Numbered from the stretch's first letter, positions 1 to 9,666 are shown. The stretch: DNA of 64,000 nt from Galerina marginata (GCA_023014335.1 JAECYW010000021.1:310001-374000); one strand, 5' to 3'. Translations and numbers: made by a program. Notes: generated by a model from the sequence alone, not told the origin.

Positions 1-1479
1 TTCTTTTTGACAAAGAAAAACGGTGATGCAATCGGGGACTTCGATGGTCGGATGCGGCCTGATTTTAGGTGCTCGTCGAGGAAGGCATCCAGTTCAACTT
101 GTTCCGACTTCGACAGCGGATAGATTTTGCTTGAAATTGGTGTAGCATCAGGCTTGAGTTCGATAGCATGATCCCAAGCTCGACGAGGGGGTAAGTGGTC
201 AAAGTCAGCCTTGGAAAAGACTGGCGCAAACTCCTTCACATATTTGTCTGGGAGGCTGGCGGACTCGCGCTGTTGACGGAGGAAGGCGGCAATTGCTGGG
301 TCGAGGTCACTGGCTGGTTCTGAATCAAAGTGGTTCTGCAAATCAATGAACAGGAGAGCGTCGTCGTCGGGAGACAATTCGGCTGACAAAAAGTCGGACC
401 ACTCATTAGTGAATTCATGAGGGTCGTCCGGAGGAGGGATGAACTCGTCCATAGACCGGACATGCTCGACGTCAGGGCCAAGATCAGATGAAGAAGAAGG
501 CGTGTTGGCCAGAGACCAGGAATCCGCGGACACGCGGTGCATAGGCGGTGGTTCAATCGGATCACGAGAGGCGCAGGAAGAAGGGCAATCAACAAAGAAC
601 AAGCGGCCTGTCTTCCAGTTGACGAGAGGATTATGATGGCGGAGCCATGCTAGACCGAGGATTACCTTCGAAGAGCCTGTGTTGGTAACCGAGAAGGAGA
701 CCGTTTCGACATGGTCATCAATCGTTAATCGCATTGTCGCTAAGTGCGTAATCGAGCCAGATGTGTTGCGGGTACCATCTGCATTGTAGACAGCAATCGG
801 GTGGGCAAGTGGGGTTGTCGGCAGGCGGTGTTTTGCGACAAAGTCGTGATGTAAGTAGCCCCAGCCTGACGCGCCGCAGTCCAGTAGGGCATCTTCACGG
901 ATCGGTGTTGCATTCTCCGTGGATGTTATTGAGAGTGGGATGATGACCGAATGACTGTTGTCAAGTTTACCAATCGTTTCAGGGCGATAGTTCTCGAGTT
1001 GAGCGCGAGGGAGGCGGAGTTGTGTTAATATTGCAAGGGAAAGGTGTTCATCAAGGAAAAGTAGTGAATTGATGAGGGAGGTATCAACTTCGCTCTTGCG
1101 ATCATGGTTGACCCACTGATTGAGTACTCGAGTGATGAGGTTGGTATTGGGGTATAACTTTCGGCATTTACTGAGGATGAGTTCTGCTGTTGATTCTTTG
1201 GGTGCGGCGGGTTTCGCGACGGGTTCGCGGTGAGTCAATCGAGGATCTAGGGGCTCGCAGTCAATATGCGCACAAAGTTCGTCATTCGTGGAGGGGTTGA
1301 GGGTGCGTTGGAGATGTATTTCGGCGTCTTCGACTTCAATCATGGACGCAGGGCGCGATACGGGTTTTGCAGGGACAATGGGAGTATCTATTTGGCAAGA
1401 GATAATTACATTGTTTGACTTCGACGAGGACGTATCCTTCACTCGTCGGAGTCTACAAAAAACGTAGGTAGCTCGCCTA
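1..1479 (-). CDS. pol: Retrotransposon pol: aspartic protease and start of reverse transcriptase (partial)
   Basis: An open minus-strand frame runs from about 1479 to the window edge. It lies in the -1 frame relative to gag and overlaps its end by about 40 bases. A retropepsin domain is seen near 900-700, with active-site-like DALLDCGASG (a DCGAS variant of the usual D-T/S-G) and, further on, VILGLAWLRHHNP, the usual second half of these proteases. About 150 residues of acidic linker follow. Then comes the lead-in to reverse transcriptase: AWDHAIELKPDATP, IYPLSKSEQVELDAFLDEHL and SGRIRPSKSPIASPFFFVKK, the last being the first conserved RT block. There is no in-frame ATG at the frame opening, so expression by frameshift from gag is likely. 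The remaining RT, RNase H and integrase are beyond the window. Confidence 0.88.
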
Positions 1480-2683
1480 ACAGGCGAATAAACACATCGC
1501 GGTCCTCCTCCGCCTCTTCGAGGTCATCGACTTGCTCAAGGAGCAAGCGTACTCGTTCAACGTTGCTGTCAAGCTCTGCCACCTCTTCGAAGAGCTGGCG
1601 GGTGAGTTTCCCTGTCTTCTTCGGTTCCTCCTTGCATTCGCGTCCAATGTGGCCGTTCCCTCCACATTTCCAACACAACGTTTTCGCGTTAGCGACAAAC
1701 GGCTTTTTGACGTTGGACGTTGGGTTGACAGGCGATGGTGCGACGGGAGCTGTCTTTGACGTGAGGTTGGCGTCCGTGAGAGGGCGGAAGGGGAATTTGC
1801 TGGTTTGGGGACGAGGTGCGTAGAAATTGTTGGCAGAAGTACTTTCGCGCAGGTCCTGATCGACTTGGAGGATCGCTTCTTTCCAACCACGGTAGGTAGT
1901 AGGCGTTGGACGGCGTCGCAGGAGTTCACTGCGAACACCGGTTCGTAAGGCACGTTTCAGTTCGAAAATTACGCTTGCGTCACAGAAGCCGGCAACGTGT
2001 TTGAGATCTTCAAAGGCAATGAAAAATTCCTCAGCCGTCCTATCTCCTTGGACGATTTGGTGGAGTTCGCGCTGTGCATTTTCGACACGGTGAGGGTTGC
2101 CAAAGGAGTCACGTACAGAATCCTCGAACTCCGACCAGGAAGGCATTGTGTAAAAAGGATCATTCATGTCACGGATCACCGAATCGCGCCAATTGATGGA
2201 CCCGGATTTAAAGAAAGACAAGGCAAATCGGATCTTTGATTCGTCCGTGCGATAGACTGAAGGCTGAGCGGTAAAGATATTGATGCAAGAGTTAAGGAAA
2301 CTGTCCGTATTCTTGGGCGAGCCGTCGAATGCGTCTGGGTCATTCATCCTCATTTTGGGAGGGGGAATCGTGCTAGGAGCCGGGATGCGAGACTGAGAGG
2401 AGACGACAGTGTTGAGCATCATCTGAAATGAGTTCAACATTAATTCCTGTTGCTGGGCTAGGATTCTTTCCAGAGACGACTGTTCAATTGCAGGAGGTGG
2501 GCGACGAGAGGCAAATCGGCCACGTGGAACATTTAGATGGGGAGGGGTTTCGCGGAGAGGTTCCGATTCGTAGTTAACAGGGTGCTCGTCTTCGATTTCG
2601 TTGTTATTATCATCGTCTGCAGGCACGACGGGAGTAGGGGTCATTTCGGCTGCATTTTGAGACTGAGAGCGAGTACCAGGCAT
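1439..2683 (-). CDS. gag: Retrotransposon Gag (nucleocapsid zinc-knuckle protein)
   Basis: A 414-residue protein starting at the ATG at 2683. Residues from about 95 to 285 form the Ty3/gypsy-type capsid region: PDAFDGSP, then a helix-rich stretch with NWRDSVI, FGNPHRVENAQRELHQI and RTAEEFFIAFE. A CCHC zinc knuckle, CWKCGGNGHIGREC (C-x2-C-x4-H-x4-C), is near residue 340, and an acidic leucine-rich tail follows. Gag packages element RNA into cytoplasmic particles. The frame is intact, which suggests a young or active copy. It ends at TGA 1441-1439, inside the region shared with pol. Confidence 0.9.
   Translation of the reverse strand: MPGTRSQSQNAAEMTPTPVVPADDDNNNEIEDEHPVNYESEPLRETPPHLNVPRGRFASRRPPPAIEQSSLERILAQQQELMLNSFQMMLNTVVSSQSRIPAPSTIPPPKMRMNDPDAFDGSPKNTDSFLNSCINIFTAQPSVYRTDESKIRFALSFFKSGSINWRDSVIRDMNDPFYTMPSWSEFEDSVRDSFGNPHRVENAQRELHQIVQGDRTAEEFFIAFEDLKHVAGFCDASVIFELKRALRTGVRSELLRRRPTPTTYRGWKEAILQVDQDLRESTSANNFYAPRPQTSKFPFRPLTDANLTSKTAPVAPSPVNPTSNVKKPFVANAKTLCWKCGGNGHIGRECKEEPKKTGKLTRQLFEEVAELDSNVERVRLLLEQVDDLEEAEEDRDVFIRLLGELPTFFVDSDE
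1457..1463 (-). promoter_or_regulatory. Candidate -1 ribosomal frameshift site, gag-pol
   Basis: The element strand reads G TTT TTT in the gag frame, five codons before the gag stop and inside the short window where the pol frame is already open. A -1 slip on the T run would pass ribosomes into pol. P-site re-pairing would be imperfect at one base, because the heptamer starts with G. Confidence 0.5.
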
Positions 2684-2703
2684 TTTGATGAAATATATGC
2701 AGT

Positions 2704-3087
2704 CTAGGAGTCGTCGGGGCCAAAATATATGCGGTCTAATTCGATGAAAAGTTCGAAGAGCCTTCCGTCGCCGAAGATCTCGTAAGACGTATTCAGAACA
2801 GCGGTGCGAAACACAGATAGTTGACGTCGTCGGAGAGAGTCAGCTTCGAGGTGACGACGGGAACGAGCGATTTCGGCGGAGAGAAGATCTATATAGCGGT
2901 CTGAACGTGCGTATTCGAGTCGTAGCAGCTCCCGGAGATCGGCAGCAGAAGACGGAGGCTGAGGTTGAGGTTCAGGGGCAGGCTGAAGTTTACGGGGACG
3001 ATTAATAGCGTAACGAGCAAGGACTTTGCGGTGGCGCCGGCGGATAAAACGGAAAACGAGCTCAGAGTAGACCCTAATGATGGGCAA
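2704..3087 (-). CDS. Extra ORF upstream of gag, unknown function
   Basis: 127-residue ORF between the LTR and gag on the element strand. It is Arg-rich at the N-terminus (FIRRRHRKVLARYAINRPRK), followed by a Pro/Gln-rich stretch (PAPEPQPQPP) and a helical Arg/Leu/Glu-rich region (DLRELLRLEYARSDRYIDLL). It ends in an acidic segment (ELDRIYFGPDDS). Its stop lies 20 bases before the gag ATG and in a different frame, so the two could be read by reinitiation. I do not recognise the family. It could be a fungal accessory protein of the element or chance open sequence in a GC-rich leader. Confidence 0.45.
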   Translation of the reverse strand: MPIIRVYSELVFRFIRRRHRKVLARYAINRPRKLQPAPEPQPQPPSSAADLRELLRLEYARSDRYIDLLSAEIARSRRHLEADSLRRRQLSVFRTAVLNTSYEIFGDGRLFELFIELDRIYFGPDDS

Positions 3088-3408
3088 ACAGCGGTAGCGG
3101 GCTAAAAGAAAAAGGCGATGTCGTCGACGTACACCGAGTAGGAGAAAACGAAAGAGTTGTCGACGTAGACCGAGAAGCTTCCGCGAAGGGGCGTGCTACG
3201 CCGAGGCCGCGGTGGGAGAAGCAACAAAGGCGGGCGGCGGTGGGCTTCACGACGTTCGGATTTTCTTTTCAACGCGTGTAGGGTAGCGCGGGGTGACTGG
3301 GGGCGATAGCGAGAAATGGTGGGCTTTGGTGGTGGGGTTCGGAAAGGAAGAGGGTGTTGAGGGCGTCGAAGGGGGAGGAAACTGTGAGGGAATCGGTTAG
3401 GATAGAAA

Positions 3409-3421
3409 AACTTCTACCTAA
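3409..3421 (-). other. Primer-binding site complementary to the element's own transcript start
   Basis: Two bases past the LTR end, the element strand reads AGGTAGAAGTT (plus 3419-3409). This is the exact reverse complement of AACTTCTACCT inside the LTR (plus 3496-3486), which begins about 31-33 bases downstream of the TATA box. In Tf1 of fission yeast the first 11 bases of the mRNA fold back onto the PBS and serve as primer in place of a tRNA. The length (11) and position match that scheme. Confidence 0.72.
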
Positions 3422-3584
3422 TGTTAGGAGATGACCCGAGGGGGTGAGGGGAATCGGATGAGGAGAAGGTACGGGTGGATTAACCAGGTAGAAGTTAAGT
3501 TACAAGAGAGGCGCGTACGGACTTATATAGGGTACGCGACAGGATTAAGTAATGGGTCCATATATGGTAGGTAGAGCTCTAACA
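3422..3584 (-). repeat. 5' LTR of the gypsy element (163 bp)
   Basis: On the element strand the segment begins TGTTAGAGCTC and ends CTAACA, giving matched 6-base ends (TGTTAG...CTAACA) with the canonical TG/CA. A TATATAA box lies at 3529-3523, about 31 bases before the stretch that complements the primer site. This defines a U3 of roughly 85 bases and an R/U5 of roughly 75. Short LTRs are usual for compact Ty3/gypsy elements. The partner LTR is outside the window, so the target duplication cannot be checked; the flanking bases are TGGAA. Confidence 0.78.
3523..3529 (-). promoter_or_regulatory. LTR TATA box
   Basis: TATATAA on the element strand within U3. The predicted transcript start, about 31 bases downstream, coincides with the 11-base self-primer. 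Confidence 0.6.
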
Positions 3585-3667
3585 TGGAAGTACGAAAGAG
3601 CGTCAAAGGGCAAACAAATTGGAAACAGCGTGAGAAATCGGACTCTAATAACTTGCCTTCGTCCATC

Positions 3668-6321
3668 ATGGCCGAAGTTGCAGTTGCTACTGTTTCCCAT
3701 ACCCACCTCCTCAATGGCCACCAAGACTACGATATGGAGACGGGGGCGAGCTTACGCTTTAGCAGTGGACTCATTCTTCCTCCACCAGAAATAAAAGGTA
3801 AGCAGGCCAAGTCTCTACAGCCAAAAAACCCTACTGACGAAGATGTGCTTTTTCTCTAGTCGTCATTGACCGGACAGCTCTTTATGTCGCTCGATCCGCC
3901 AACCCACCACAATTTGAGGAACGAGTGCGAGAAGGACAGCGTTCCGACCCGAAGTTCTCTTTTCTCAACCCAGCCGACCCATACCATGCCTACTACCGTC
4001 ACAAAATGGACAAGGTTGCCCTGGGTGAAGTAGATGAGGAGGCAGCCTCGAAGGATAATGACGCAGAGGTAACTGAATCAAAAGAACCTGTTGATATTGG
4101 AGTCGAACCTCCTCCCGCAGAGTTCATCCTCGATCTTCCAAACATCAGCCCGATTGATTTGTGCGTCATTTTTACTTTGGTCGACCTGACTCGATGCCAA
4201 ACATCTTTACCTTCAGGGATATTATGAAGCTTACAGCCTTATTTACCGCCCGCCGAGGTCGCAGCTTTTTGGCCAACCTTTCTGCTCGTGAAGGACGCAA
4301 TTATCAATTCGACTTCCTTCGCCCGATGCACTCCCTTTTCGGTTACTTCAATCGGTTGGTCGAGCAATATACCAAAGTCATTCAGCCTGAAAAGGAGACG
4401 CTCGAAAAGCTAAAGGCGCGAGCCCAAAAAGGCGCCCGGTGGCAGATCCTCGAGAATGCGCGAAAGCACGCAAAGTGGGTGAAGAACCAACGCGAAAAGG
4501 AACAAAAGAGGCAGGATGACCAAGAAGCGGAACGACGTATGTATGATACTTGTTTGTTCATTGATCAATGCAATAACTCAGTTTCTCAGGTGCTTTCGCC
4601 GAGATTGACTGGCACGACTACGCCATCGTGCAAACCATTGAGTTCACCGTCGTTGATGCCAACTCTGAACTTCCACCACCCATGAGTGTGCAAGAGGTAG
4701 AAAACATGACGCTTGCGCAAAAACGAATGGCAGCTATGATTATGGAAACCACGGCGGACGACGTCGAAGCACATCGTGCACGCCAAGCAGCGGCTGAAGC
4801 AGAAGCTGCCGCTGCTGTTGGAGGCGCCGGTGCTGGTGCTAACGACGATACAGAAATGGAGCAGAGTGACGACGAAGAGGAAGTTGCTAGCAGACAGAAG
4901 AAGGAAGAGGAGGAAAGACAAAGGGCCATCGCTCATGCCCATGCTATGCAAGCTAGTGCAATGAACCCAGCTGGGCCAATGAAGATCAGGACTGACTACG
5001 TTCCTAAATGTGAGTCTTGTCTCATTGTCAAATTTCCTACATGATTAATTGTTCTACCAACAGTGGGCGAAAAAAAGGGAAAGGTTACAGTTACTACATG
5101 CTCGATTTGTGGACAGCAAATTCCTGTGGATGAGCTTCAGGAGCACATGCGCATTGAGCTGCTCGACCCCAAGTGGAAAGAACAACGCGACAACCTCGAG
5201 GCTCGCAAGGCTCAAGCGTCTGAACTGCAGAAAGGAGCCAATGTTGTCACATCTTTGCAAAACCTCGCTCGGACACGTGTGGATATCTTCGGTACGGAAA
5301 CAGACGAGGAGCGCAGGAAACGTGAAGAAGCTGCGGAAAGGGAAAAGCGGAAGGAAAGGGAGAAGGTTGTTTGGGACGGTCACACTGCCAGCAAAGCGAA
5401 CACTCTGGACAAATTCTCGAGAAATGTCAACACCGACGAGCAAATTGCTGCTATCCATCGTGCGAAGGGTCTTGGACCGTAAGTTTTTTTTCTTATAGTT
5501 GTTTTGCGGATCCTTAACCCTTTTTTCACTTAGACAAGAAGTCAATGCCATTGGTCCCGGAATTGGTCCAGCAGCTGTTCCACCACCACTGACCTCGCTT
5601 CCTCCTGCCCCTGCGTCCCTGCCTGCCCCGCCCACAAATTCGGGGGCTTATTCAGCCGCTACTATTTCCTCAGGCCCACAACCTGCCTCCATGTATAGTG
5701 CACAACCACCCGTCATGCTTCCACCTCTGCATTACCAGGGCATTGACTCTGCTCAGCCATTTGGATATCAACCAGCCCCTGGAGTTGCTCCTGGCATGCA
5801 TCCCACTCGTATGGCCGCGCTTGCTGCGGCTAATAGTGTAATCCAGAGCGTACAGGCTGGGATGGTGCGATCGGCTGACGAAATGGAAGGAGGTCTGGAC
5901 GAGATTCCGCCTGCTAAACGACAAAGAGTAGCCAAGCTTCCAGGTGGAGCTCTGTACCCTGAAGAGGACTGGATTGCGATGCATCCTGTGAGTTAAACCC
6001 TCGATCATCGTTTTCTCGTAAACTTATTGTATTTATTTACAGCACCCCATTTCTCTGCTGGTCCAAATGCCCAACGACCTATCGAAACCAGAATGGAAGC
6101 TCCAGGGCCAGGTCGTGACTATCCCAGATTTACCCCTCAACCTGCTTGTCTCCACTCTTCGCGACCGAATCCTGCAACATACTGGCAGCTCGGTGTCTGC
6201 CTCTAAAATCCGGCTATCCTATCAGGGCAAAATGCTTACCAACTCGAGTTCGATTGCAGCCTCGAATCTGGAAGATGAGGATTTGTTGGTGTTTAGTGTT
6301 CGCGATCCCAAGAAAAAGTAG
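3668..6321 (+). CDS. SF3A1: Splicing factor 3A subunit 1 (SF3A1/Prp21)
   Basis: Subunit of the U2 snRNP SF3a complex, needed to form the prespliceosome in the nucleus. Seven exons by eye: 3668-3797, 3860-4160, 4217-4536, 4590-5009, 5064-5478, 5534-5987 and 6043-6321, about 772 residues. Order: SURP1 (DRTALYVARSANPPQFEERV), SURP2 (MKLTALFTARRGRSFLANLS, then FDFLRPMHSLFGYF), a charged coiled region, the conserved block CSICGQQIPVDELQEHMRIE followed by DPKW, a Pro-rich segment, and a C-terminal ubiquitin-like domain (LPLNLLVSTLRDRILQHTGS, then SKIRLSYQGKML). This is the full SF3A1 architecture and the usual family length. A retrotransposon LTR sits just upstream. Confidence 0.96.
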
Positions 6322-6780
6322 ATTACATCTATCCCTCGCGTTCGCGACCTTTTACTTCCCTGTTATTTTATATTGCTATTGATAAGATGGCTAATGGTGT
6401 GTCTCAGATAGTACTGCGCCTGAAAGCATGATCGTTTATGGCGTTCGTATAAGTTTATATATTCTACACGAAGGCAACGCACAAGCACATGAGAGGTCGT
6501 GAACGGGTGCTACAATACAGTCGAACACAGCTAGAATACAAATAGTTCTTGTGACGCGTGTTTAAAGCAGAGATGACACCACAAAAAGCCCAAGAGGAGG
6601 AATGATGGAAAGGAAAGGAGTGCAGAAATGAATGGTAGAGATGAGTGCAGAAACAAGATAAACGCGAGTGGGTCTTGCTCCCCCGATGCCCCGATGCCCA
6701 ACGGAAAAGGAGAAATAGAGACAGTTGAAAATAGAGGTTTGGGAATGAGTGTGAGGGTTAATTGAAGTTGCGAGGTGGGA
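6322..6780. other. Intergenic, convergent 3' ends
   Basis: Lies between the SF3A1 stop and the 3' end of the minus-strand Ser/Pro-rich gene. No reading frame or repeat worth calling; presumably both 3' UTRs. Confidence 0.6.
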
Positions 6781-7347
6781 TCACCGCATGGCCGGGAGTC
6801 TGGGAAAATAGCCTGTGTCTGGCGAGCTTGACACAGATAAACTCTGGATATTGGGTTCCGAGTGGGTTTGATTTAGGCATATACGCCTAGAATCGGCCAG
6901 TGGCCAGCCAAGGGGTGCCTCTGGTTGTGGTGCAAGAGAATGAGCAAGATACCTCGACCTTGACTGCAGCCTCGTCGTTGTAGCCGTGGATGATGGCGAC
7001 GACAGAGCAGAGTCTGAACAAGGAGACGGGGGTCCCGAAGGAGGTCTGGCGGAATGCCTCGAAGACGGCTGGATGATGCTTCCCCGTCGGTCAAGACGTG
7101 CTTTGGCGCTGCATGAGCGAGCACCCTCTGCGAACGCACTGGTGGTGGCGGAGATGGGCACGGTGTCTTGGAGCCATTTCTCGTCCTCTTCGCTTGGCAA
7201 TCCAGGAGTGGACGCCTCGCGCTTAAACATGGGCGCGTTGAGGTATGGAGATTTCTGAAGCGAAGGAGGCATGGGAATCTGAGGAGGCTGCGGAGGGATG
7301 CGCAGAGAGTTTCTTCGAGGAAAGGAGGACGCATTGTCGGACGCCAT
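6781..7347 (-). CDS. Ser/Pro-rich hypothetical protein
   Basis: Single-exon frame of 188 residues, low in complexity and probably disordered. It opens MASDNASSFPRRNSLRIPPQ and carries several R-x-x-S or RRxS-like sites (RRNSL, DRRGSI) that suggest a phosphoprotein. A short folded-looking stretch is EEDEKWLQDTVPIS. No known domain is recognised. The Ser/Pro bias and coherent codon use favour a real gene. A different frame over the same DNA is also open (6873-7445) but gives a less natural protein. Confidence 0.55.
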   Translation of the reverse strand: MASDNASSFPRRNSLRIPPQPPQIPMPPSLQKSPYLNAPMFKREASTPGLPSEEDEKWLQDTVPISATTSAFAEGARSCSAKARLDRRGSIIQPSSRHSARPPSGPPSPCSDSALSSPSSTATTTRLQSRSRYLAHSLAPQPEAPLGWPLADSRRICLNQTHSEPNIQSLSVSSSPDTGYFPRLPAMR

Positions 7348-7517
7348 TTGGCTAAAGCCAGTGAGATAGAGCCAGCTGGGTTGCCTGCATCTTTATACCT
7401 CGGCTCAATTTTCATCGTCCTCTGTCTCGGCCTGTCTCGTCTCAATAGATCCTACCCTATATAGATTACATTCCGATCCTACAGTCCACCTAAAAATACA
7501 GGGTCCTGCCGAGACAT

Positions 7518-8943
7518 TTAAACTATTCTACGGCAAATAATCGCGAAGAGCAATACCAAGAGAATGCAGATGGCGGTGTCGAGAAGAACAGGCGGTTTTT
7601 GGCTACTCCGGACGCGTACCGGTTCACGCACCTCTTGAACAGATCCTGGCGTGGACGCGGCTTCTACTGCTGCCGGTAGGGGTACGGCCAATAGACGTAC
7701 TGGTGTGTCGCTATCCATAACTGTGCCTCCTGTGGCCTGCGATACTGGAGGGAGCGCGTTCTCGGTCTGCCGCCCAGCACTCTGACTCCGTAGTGTGTCT
7801 AGCCGGTCGTGTAATGCCCTTGCCATCGCCTGCATCTCATCTTGCTGGGCAGCGGTAAGTGTCGGTGGCGCGATTATGTCCCGGTCCACATTGACCATCG
7901 CGTCCGTCTGTCTATTAATGGCGGCGGTTGCTGCGGCGGTTGCAGCGGTGTTATCTGGAGGTGGATTGCATCCTTCTTCAGTCCCCGACATTGTGTCCGA
8001 CTCTCCGAGGGTTCGACCAGTATTTGTCGGGGCTGGGGGGTCTGGTAGCAGTTCTAAATTTGTTTGTTTGCAATGAGGGCATGTCCACTCCCTCGATCTG
8101 TTTACCCGGGTCGTATGATAAGAATTGAATGTACCTGAAAAGGGGTCGTTAGATACTCACAGAGTCGCTAATCTTTTCCTTTCCGTAGCCGGATATTCTA
8201 TCGAACCGACACCAACAGCAGCTTGTCCCTTCAAAGGGAAGAAACCTTGGAGACCGATGATCGCTGAAAACAGAGCAGTTAGGCGCTGGAATGCGCGTTT
8301 AAGCAGGCCATCTAACGCACCTGTTCGTACTCCCCATGCAGGTTGCCATAGTTCTTCATGATCTAAAGTTGAATCAGAATTGCGTTCAACGGAGGAGGTT
8401 TATTACGCACAACTTGTGAAGCTGATACATATCTGCCATGAAGGAAGTCGTTATTTCCAGAGATAAAGAGCAGTTGCATGGTGAATTCAATATAAGAAGA
8501 ATGCATACCTTGGTGTTAAGTTCGAACCTCCCGTTTGGTGTTAGGATCATGATGGACGGCGGTCGAAAAGGGTATTCAGCAGGGAGTAAGATGCGGAAGT
8601 GGTAGAGGCCGCCCTCAAACTCTGTTCCGGCAGGTCCGCGAAGTGTACAGTGCCATTCCTGAGCGGAGCGTAGAATGAACAATCAGCGCCTTCAAGGATT
8701 AGGCAGAATACGAACGAAGATATCATCCTACGGTAATATCAGTCAGCCATAAGTGTTGAGCCACAGCAATACGCACCTCAAGCGGTCCAGCCGAGTAATC
8801 CGTACATGGATCGTTTGCCAGTTCTCTAGCCTCTTGCATGATACGCTTGACAGCTGCAAGTTCAGAATGTCATTGTGAGTGTGCTCACAGAATGCGACTA
8901 CTAGTTGCGACTAACCTGAATTGTTCTTGTTCAGCGCAGTCAT
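7518..8943 (-). CDS. UBC6: ER tail-anchored ubiquitin-conjugating enzyme E2 (UBC6/UBE2J type)
   Basis: E2 enzyme of ER-associated degradation. Translation starts at the ATG at 8943 (MTALNKNNSAVKRIMQEARE). At least seven exons follow, one only 12 bases long (8716-8727, encoding DDIF). The UBC fold reads EWHCTLRGPAGTEFEGGLYH, then YPFRPPSIMILTPNGRFELN. The catalytic Cys is in NTKICISFTS, followed by HEELWQPAWGVRTAIIGLQG. NTK-I-C-I-S and the WQPAW block are signatures of UBE2J. Past the fold are a CPHC motif (EWTCPHCKQTN), an Ala/Gln-rich linker, and a C-terminal membrane anchor (DTAICILLVLLFAIICRRIV). The gene is head-to-head with mS37, about 250 bases away. Confidence 0.93.
8716..8727 (-). other. 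12-nt microexon in the UBC6-type gene
   Basis: GATGATATCTTC on the minus strand is flanked by ...CCGTAG upstream and GTTCGT downstream. It supplies DDIF between PLE and EWHC, giving the continuous E2 motif needed before the catalytic core. Confidence 0.75.
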
Positions 8944-9197
8944 AGTGGCAATGGCAGACCCTGCTGTTATGAGCGTCTGAGCGGAAGGCCTGATTACTAG
9001 AAACTTCAACGGGTCAGATGGGAGGAGTAGGTATTATAGTGCTTGAACGACGTGGAGGTTCGTGAGCAATTCCGATGTCATTCCAGCGCCGACGACACGA
9101 CTTGTTTAAATATAGCATCACGTGCACGACTTCAATTTTAGTTTCTCCCGTGTTCACTGTTCGAGACGACGGCGACGGCGACACCACCACCACTGCC
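8944..9197. promoter_or_regulatory. Shared upstream region, UBC6-type gene and mS37
   Basis: The 254 bases between two divergent start codons. The region must hold both 5' UTRs and core promoters. A short GACGGCGACGGCGAC repeat precedes the mS37 ATG. No TATA box is obvious. Confidence 0.5.
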
Positions 9198-9666
9198 ATG
9201 ACTATCCATATCGAAAAACTCAAAGTTCGACCGCGTAAAGGTAAGCTCTTTCTATAGGATTTATTGAAGCTGTTGATCGACAACGTAATTAGCGGCGCAA
9301 ACCGTAATGTGCGCCCCTCAACTCACTGCCATGCTTGCTTGTTGGGCAGCCTCACAAGACGTGATGTCGGTGGGTCAGTGCAAAGACAGCGCGGAGGATT
9401 TGTACAAGTGCATGAGGAGGACGGTGCGTCATTATTTTTGCATGTCGATTCTCAAAGTCTAAAACATACACATATCCCTACCTCTGGTTGTTCCCTTCCT
9501 CTCCCGTCTACATATCCACGCGTATGCCTGCTTGAATGTGGCTCATGAAACGCCCACCTTGACTCTCCGCACCGTGTACCTCTTCCGTCTCTAGCCCATG
9601 CCCAAGAAAACGCATAAACCTACCATCAACTACCACCTCGCTAGATTGGGGAAGTCCATTCAATGA
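9198..9666 (+). CDS. MRP10: Mitochondrial small-ribosomal-subunit protein mS37 (MRP10/CHCHD1)
   Basis: Three exons (9198-9240, 9293-9423, 9595-9666) encode about 80 residues. The twin CX9C motif is exact: C-APQLTAMLA-C and C-KDSAEDLYK-C, which forms a disulfide-locked helical hairpin made by the Mia40 pathway. The tail PTINYHLARLGKSI matches the conserved INYHxARL end of MRP10. The protein is part of the mitoribosome small subunit and has a basic N-terminus (KLKVRPRK). It was missed by simple ORF calling because the exons are short. Confidence 0.92.

Larger units (their letters stand above)
1..3584 (-). mobile_element. Ty3/gypsy LTR retrotransposon, 5' part (Tf1/sushi-like)
   Basis: Minus-strand element running off the left edge of the window. 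In its own 5'-to-3' order it has an LTR (3584-3422), a primer-binding site, a leader, an extra ORF (3087-2704), gag with a zinc knuckle (2683-1439), then pol with a retropepsin and the first reverse transcriptase residues (to base 1). The protease-before-RT order and the CCHC gag fit Ty3/gypsy. The self-complementary primer site puts it nearest the Tf1/sushi group by mechanism. RT, RNase H, integrase and the second LTR lie outside the window, so whether the copy is complete cannot be judged. All coding frames that can be seen are open. The LTR edge lies 83 bases before the SF3A1 start codon, in divergent orientation. Confidence 0.9.

Noticed and set aside
3123..3176. Direct repeat in the retrotransposon leader (GTCGACGTAnACCGAG twice, 36 bases apart)
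   Set aside because: Only two short copies with mismatches; may be a packaging-signal detail but not enough to call.
7518..7991. A separate small membrane protein at 7518-7991
   Set aside because: Its sequence continues the E2 gene in frame (REWTCPHC...GESDTMSGTEEG). It is the linker and tail anchor of the UBC6-type protein.
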